Below are positions 6,407-7,406 of a stretch of DNA of 7,406 bases, in pieces. Made by a program: the position numbers and the translations under genes. Below the pieces are notes generated by a model. The model was not told the origin of the DNA. It saw nothing but the letters and a program-made list of their open reading frames with translations, and did no database searches. This DNA is from Chloroflexota bacterium (lineage in GTDB: Bacteria > Chloroflexota > Anaerolineae > UBA1429): positions 1 through 7,406 of the forward strand of contig JAAZBY010000395.1 in assembly GCA_012513595.1 (NCBI GenBank). Direction: 5' to 3'. Numbering within the stretch: the first letter of the stretch is position 1; the number at the start of each line of letters is the position of its first letter.

Positions 6407-6694
6407 CTACCAGCGCGAGCCGCCCCTTCCGCCACCGTCGAACGACGGGCGCGGGTTGGCCTCGGCCACGCGGATCTGCCGTCCATCCAGGCTTTGCCCG
6501 TTCATGCCTTCGACGGCGGCCTGGGCGGCATCATCGGTAGCCATTTCCACGAAGCCAAAGCCGCGGGGGCGGCCGGTTTCGCGGTCGGTGATGATGTTCA
6601 CCCGAGACACTTCTCCGTAGGCCGCAAAGGCCTCCCGCAGGCCATCCTCAGTCGTGCTGTAGCTCAGATTGCCGACGTACAAGTTCTTGGCCAT
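6407..6694 (-). CDS. RRM-domain RNA-binding protein with Gly-rich tail
   Basis: This 95-residue protein is a single RNA recognition motif. RNP2 is LYVGNL (5-10) and RNP1 is RGFGFVEM (44-51), giving the RNA-stacking aromatics Y6, F46 and F48. The linker IITDRETGRPRG (34-45) and the closing GRQIRVAEANPRP strand (71-83) are standard. The tail (84-95) is rich in Gly and Arg. Length and layout match the small stand-alone RRM proteins of cyanobacteria, Chloroflexota and other bacteria, several of which are cold-induced and thought to act as RNA chaperones. It is expected to bind single-stranded RNA in the cytoplasm. The start ATG (6694-6692) is preceded by GAGGAAC (6708-6702), with 10 nt from GAGG to ATG. 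It has its own strong promoter and a roughly 250-nt structured leader, so post-transcriptional control or autoregulation is plausible. It is transcribed against the six upstream genes. Confidence 0.95.
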   Translation of the reverse strand: MAKNLYVGNLSYSTTEDGLREAFAAYGEVSRVNIITDRETGRPRGFGFVEMATDDAAQAAVEGMNGQSLDGRQIRVAEANPRPSFDGGGRGGSRW

Positions 6695-6701
6695 GTTCAG
6701 A

Positions 6702-6805
6702 GTTCCTCTCTTGGCCCACCGTCTGGGACGCCTGTCCCTGTGGGCCCTGCGGGCTCACTGAGAGCCCCATCGCTCCGGCGCCCAATCCCGAACTGCGCGA
6801 GGAAC
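6702..6805 (-). promoter_or_regulatory. ribosome-site region with complementary anti-SD segment and hairpins
   Basis: In the RRM leader, read on the - strand, GTTCCTC (6805-6799) is an exact 7-base complement of the Shine-Dalgarno segment GAGGAAC (6708-6702), extendable by one G-U pair. Between them lie two perfect hairpins: GGGCTC/GAGCCC (6751-6756 with 6762-6767, 5-nt loop) and GGGAC/GTCCC (6725-6729 with 6734-6738, 4-nt loop). These would shorten the distance between the two segments. The pairing could hide the ribosome site. This is seen in the sequence; its use in control is inference. Confidence 0.4.
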
Positions 6806-6854
6806 CGAGAGTGAGAGTGTTTGACCCCGCCTCGCCTCCTGCCCGTGGACTGTA

Positions 6855-6943
6855 GCCCTTGAAGGAGAGAGTATTCGGTAACGCAAGAGCCCGGACTCGC
6901 AAGTCCGGGCACAGGCTTCAAGGGCACTCTCTCGGAACCTCAC
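6855..6943 (-). ncRNA. structured 5' leader element of the RRM mRNA, competing pairings
   Basis: Reading the - strand from the inferred start near 6943, the order is GAGAGAGT (B, 6933-6926), GCCCTTGAAG (A, 6925-6916), a 9-bp hairpin GCCCGGACT/AGTCCGGGC with loop TGCG (6910-6889), then ACTCTCTC (B', 6872-6865) and CTTCAAGGGC (A', 6864-6855). A pairs perfectly with A' over 10 bp and B with B' over 8 bp. With B next to A and B' next to A' and no linkers, both helices can hardly form fully at once, so they probably alternate. A second CU-rich stretch downstream (two overlapping CACTCTC copies, complement of 6807-6819) could also pair with GAGAGTG at the B/A junction. I match it to no riboswitch or ribozyme class I know. 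A conserved leader motif upstream of RRM genes is known in Chlorobi (Chlorobi-RRM), but homology is not shown. Confidence 0.55.
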
Positions 6944-6949
6944 AAAGCC

Positions 6950-6978
6950 AATATAGCATATCGACTTTCCGCTGTCAA
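6950..6978 (-). promoter_or_regulatory. sigma-70-type promoter of the RRM gene
   Basis: On the - strand a perfect -35 TTGACA (6978-6973) is followed after exactly 17 bases by TATATT (6955-6950), one mismatch from the -10 consensus. It sits in an AT-rich island within very GC-rich DNA. Transcription should start near 6943, giving a leader of about 249 nt before the RRM start codon. It is the clearest promoter in the window. Confidence 0.8.
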
Positions 6979-7010
6979 TGGTCAAATGGCCCCATCTGCA
7001 CGACAGGCAC

Positions 7011-7033
7011 GAAAAGAGGCGCTTCTTCCCGCC
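7011..7033 (-). terminator. weak candidate terminator of the acetyltransferase gene
   Basis: On the - strand, GGCG (7033-7030) and CGCC (7021-7018) form a 4-bp stem with an 8-nt loop, followed by TCTTTTC (7017-7011). It lies 20 bases after the acetyltransferase stop codon and upstream of the RRM promoter, the right place for a terminator, but the stem is short. Confidence 0.3.
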
Positions 7034-7052
7034 GTTAGGCCTAATGAGCCCT

Positions 7053-7406
7053 CTAGTCCGTGAGTGAACCCGGGAACCAGGTGGCGGCCCGGTCGCGAAA
7101 CTCGCCCTCCAGGATGCCCATGATGACGTCGCTGTGCCACTGGCCATCGACCAGGGCGCTCTCCCGCTCGACCCCCTCGCGCACAAAGCCGCACTTTTCG
7201 TAACAGGCGATGGCCCGGGTGTTGTACTCGAGCACGCGCAGGTCGACGCGGTGGAGCCCCAACTCCTCAAAGGCGTACCGCAGTACGAGCCGGATGGCCA
7301 GGGTGCCGTACCCCAGGCCCCAGCACTCCGGCGCAAAGATACCGATCGCCAGGCGCGCGCGGCGGTCTGGGGCGTTCAGAGAGTGCAGGCGGACGGTGCC
7401 AATGGC
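7053..7406 (-). CDS. GNAT-family N-acetyltransferase, C-terminal part (5' end outside window)
   Basis: The frame is open to the window edge, so the last 117 residues are visible and the true start lies beyond 7406; the internal TTG at 7262 is not the start. The fold is GNAT, RimJ/RimL-like: the strand RRARLAIGIF (15-24) leads to the acetyl-CoA pyrophosphate loop CWGLGYGT (28-35), then helix LAIRLVLRYAFEELGL (36-51), the strand RVDLRVLEYN (53-62), and NTRAIACYEKCGF (62-74), with Y69 as the usual general acid candidate and the conserved GF that follows. It ends with the HSDVIMGIL strand (91-99) typical of this branch. It would transfer an acetyl group from acetyl-CoA to an amine; the substrate could be a protein N-terminus, a small amine or an antibiotic and cannot be told. 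It lies upstream of the RRM gene on the same strand, but that gene has its own promoter, so linkage is loose. Confidence 0.92.
   Translation of the reverse strand, partial: AIGTVRLHSLNAPDRRARLAIGIFAPECWGLGYGTLAIRLVLRYAFEELGLHRVDLRVLEYNTRAIACYEKCGFVREGVERESALVDGQWHSDVIMGILEGEFRDRAATWFPGSLTD

Noticed and set aside
6005..6814. 269-codon + strand open frame running over the 3' end of the PreA-like gene and the RRM gene
   Set aside because: It crosses a terminator hairpin and is out of frame with the clear ferredoxin module and antisense to the RRM. Its composition is Arg/Ala/Pro-rich with no domain.
6807..6818. Tandem GAGAGT repeats as a repeat array
   Set aside because: There are only two adjacent copies, too few for an array. 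They are better seen as part of the CU/GA complementary segments of the leader.
6855..6933. Classical H-type pseudoknot or self-cleaving ribozyme (HDV-like, twister, pistol)
   Set aside because: The linkers between adjacent helix strands are zero, unlike a standard H-type pseudoknot. I found none of the conserved core bases I know for those ribozymes. Competing helices fit better.
6755..7336. 193-codon - strand open frame over the acetyltransferase and RRM leader
   Set aside because: It is out of frame with the clear GNAT motifs and runs through the promoter and structured leader.

Overview
The window is a compact, very GC-rich bacterial segment. Six genes lie on the + strand (positions 2-6306) and converge on two genes on the - strand (6407-7406). 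No rRNA, tRNA, CRISPR array or mobile element is visible. The short stand-alone RRM protein with a Gly-rich tail, the cytosolic VIT/VWA protein, the minimal zincin and the repeated 2x[4Fe-4S] modules would suit a Chloroflexota-like anaerobe or facultative anaerobe. That placement is inference from gene content only.

Layout, + strand: (1) the 3' end of a 4Fe-4S protein (2-355); (2) a YcaQ/AlkX-family DNA glycosylase (399-1604); (3) a minimal HExxH metallopeptidase (1614-1982); (4) a large VIT + VWA protein (2037-4538); (5) a short, degenerate family I pyrophosphatase-like protein (4620-5093); (6) a PreA/dihydroorotate dehydrogenase-like flavoprotein with a C-terminal ferredoxin module (5080-6306), whose start overlaps gene 5 by 14 bases. 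A perfect 11-bp hairpin follows gene 6. - strand: an RRM RNA-binding protein (6407-6694) behind a roughly 250-nt leader, and the 3' end of a GNAT acetyltransferase (7053-7406).

Genes 2-3 are 9 bases apart and genes 5-6 overlap, so each pair is probably co-transcribed. No pathway ties all six together: one is DNA repair, one a protease, one a protein-interaction scaffold, and two look like metabolic or redox proteins. Genes 5 and 6 both show changed active-site residues compared with their well-studied relatives.

The least ordinary part is the 358-base gap upstream of the RRM gene (6695-7052). It holds a near-consensus sigma-70 promoter on the - strand, with TTGACA, a 17-bp spacer and TATATT. 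About 10 nt downstream of the inferred start the leader folds: a 9-bp hairpin lies between two blocks joined by two perfect pairings (10 bp and 8 bp) in the order B-A-B'-A', so they compete. A further 7-base segment in the leader is exactly complementary to the ribosome binding site. This looks like a switchable, possibly temperature-responsive or autoregulated mRNA leader. It is the best candidate here for an undescribed element. I see no convincing multi-gene novel system.
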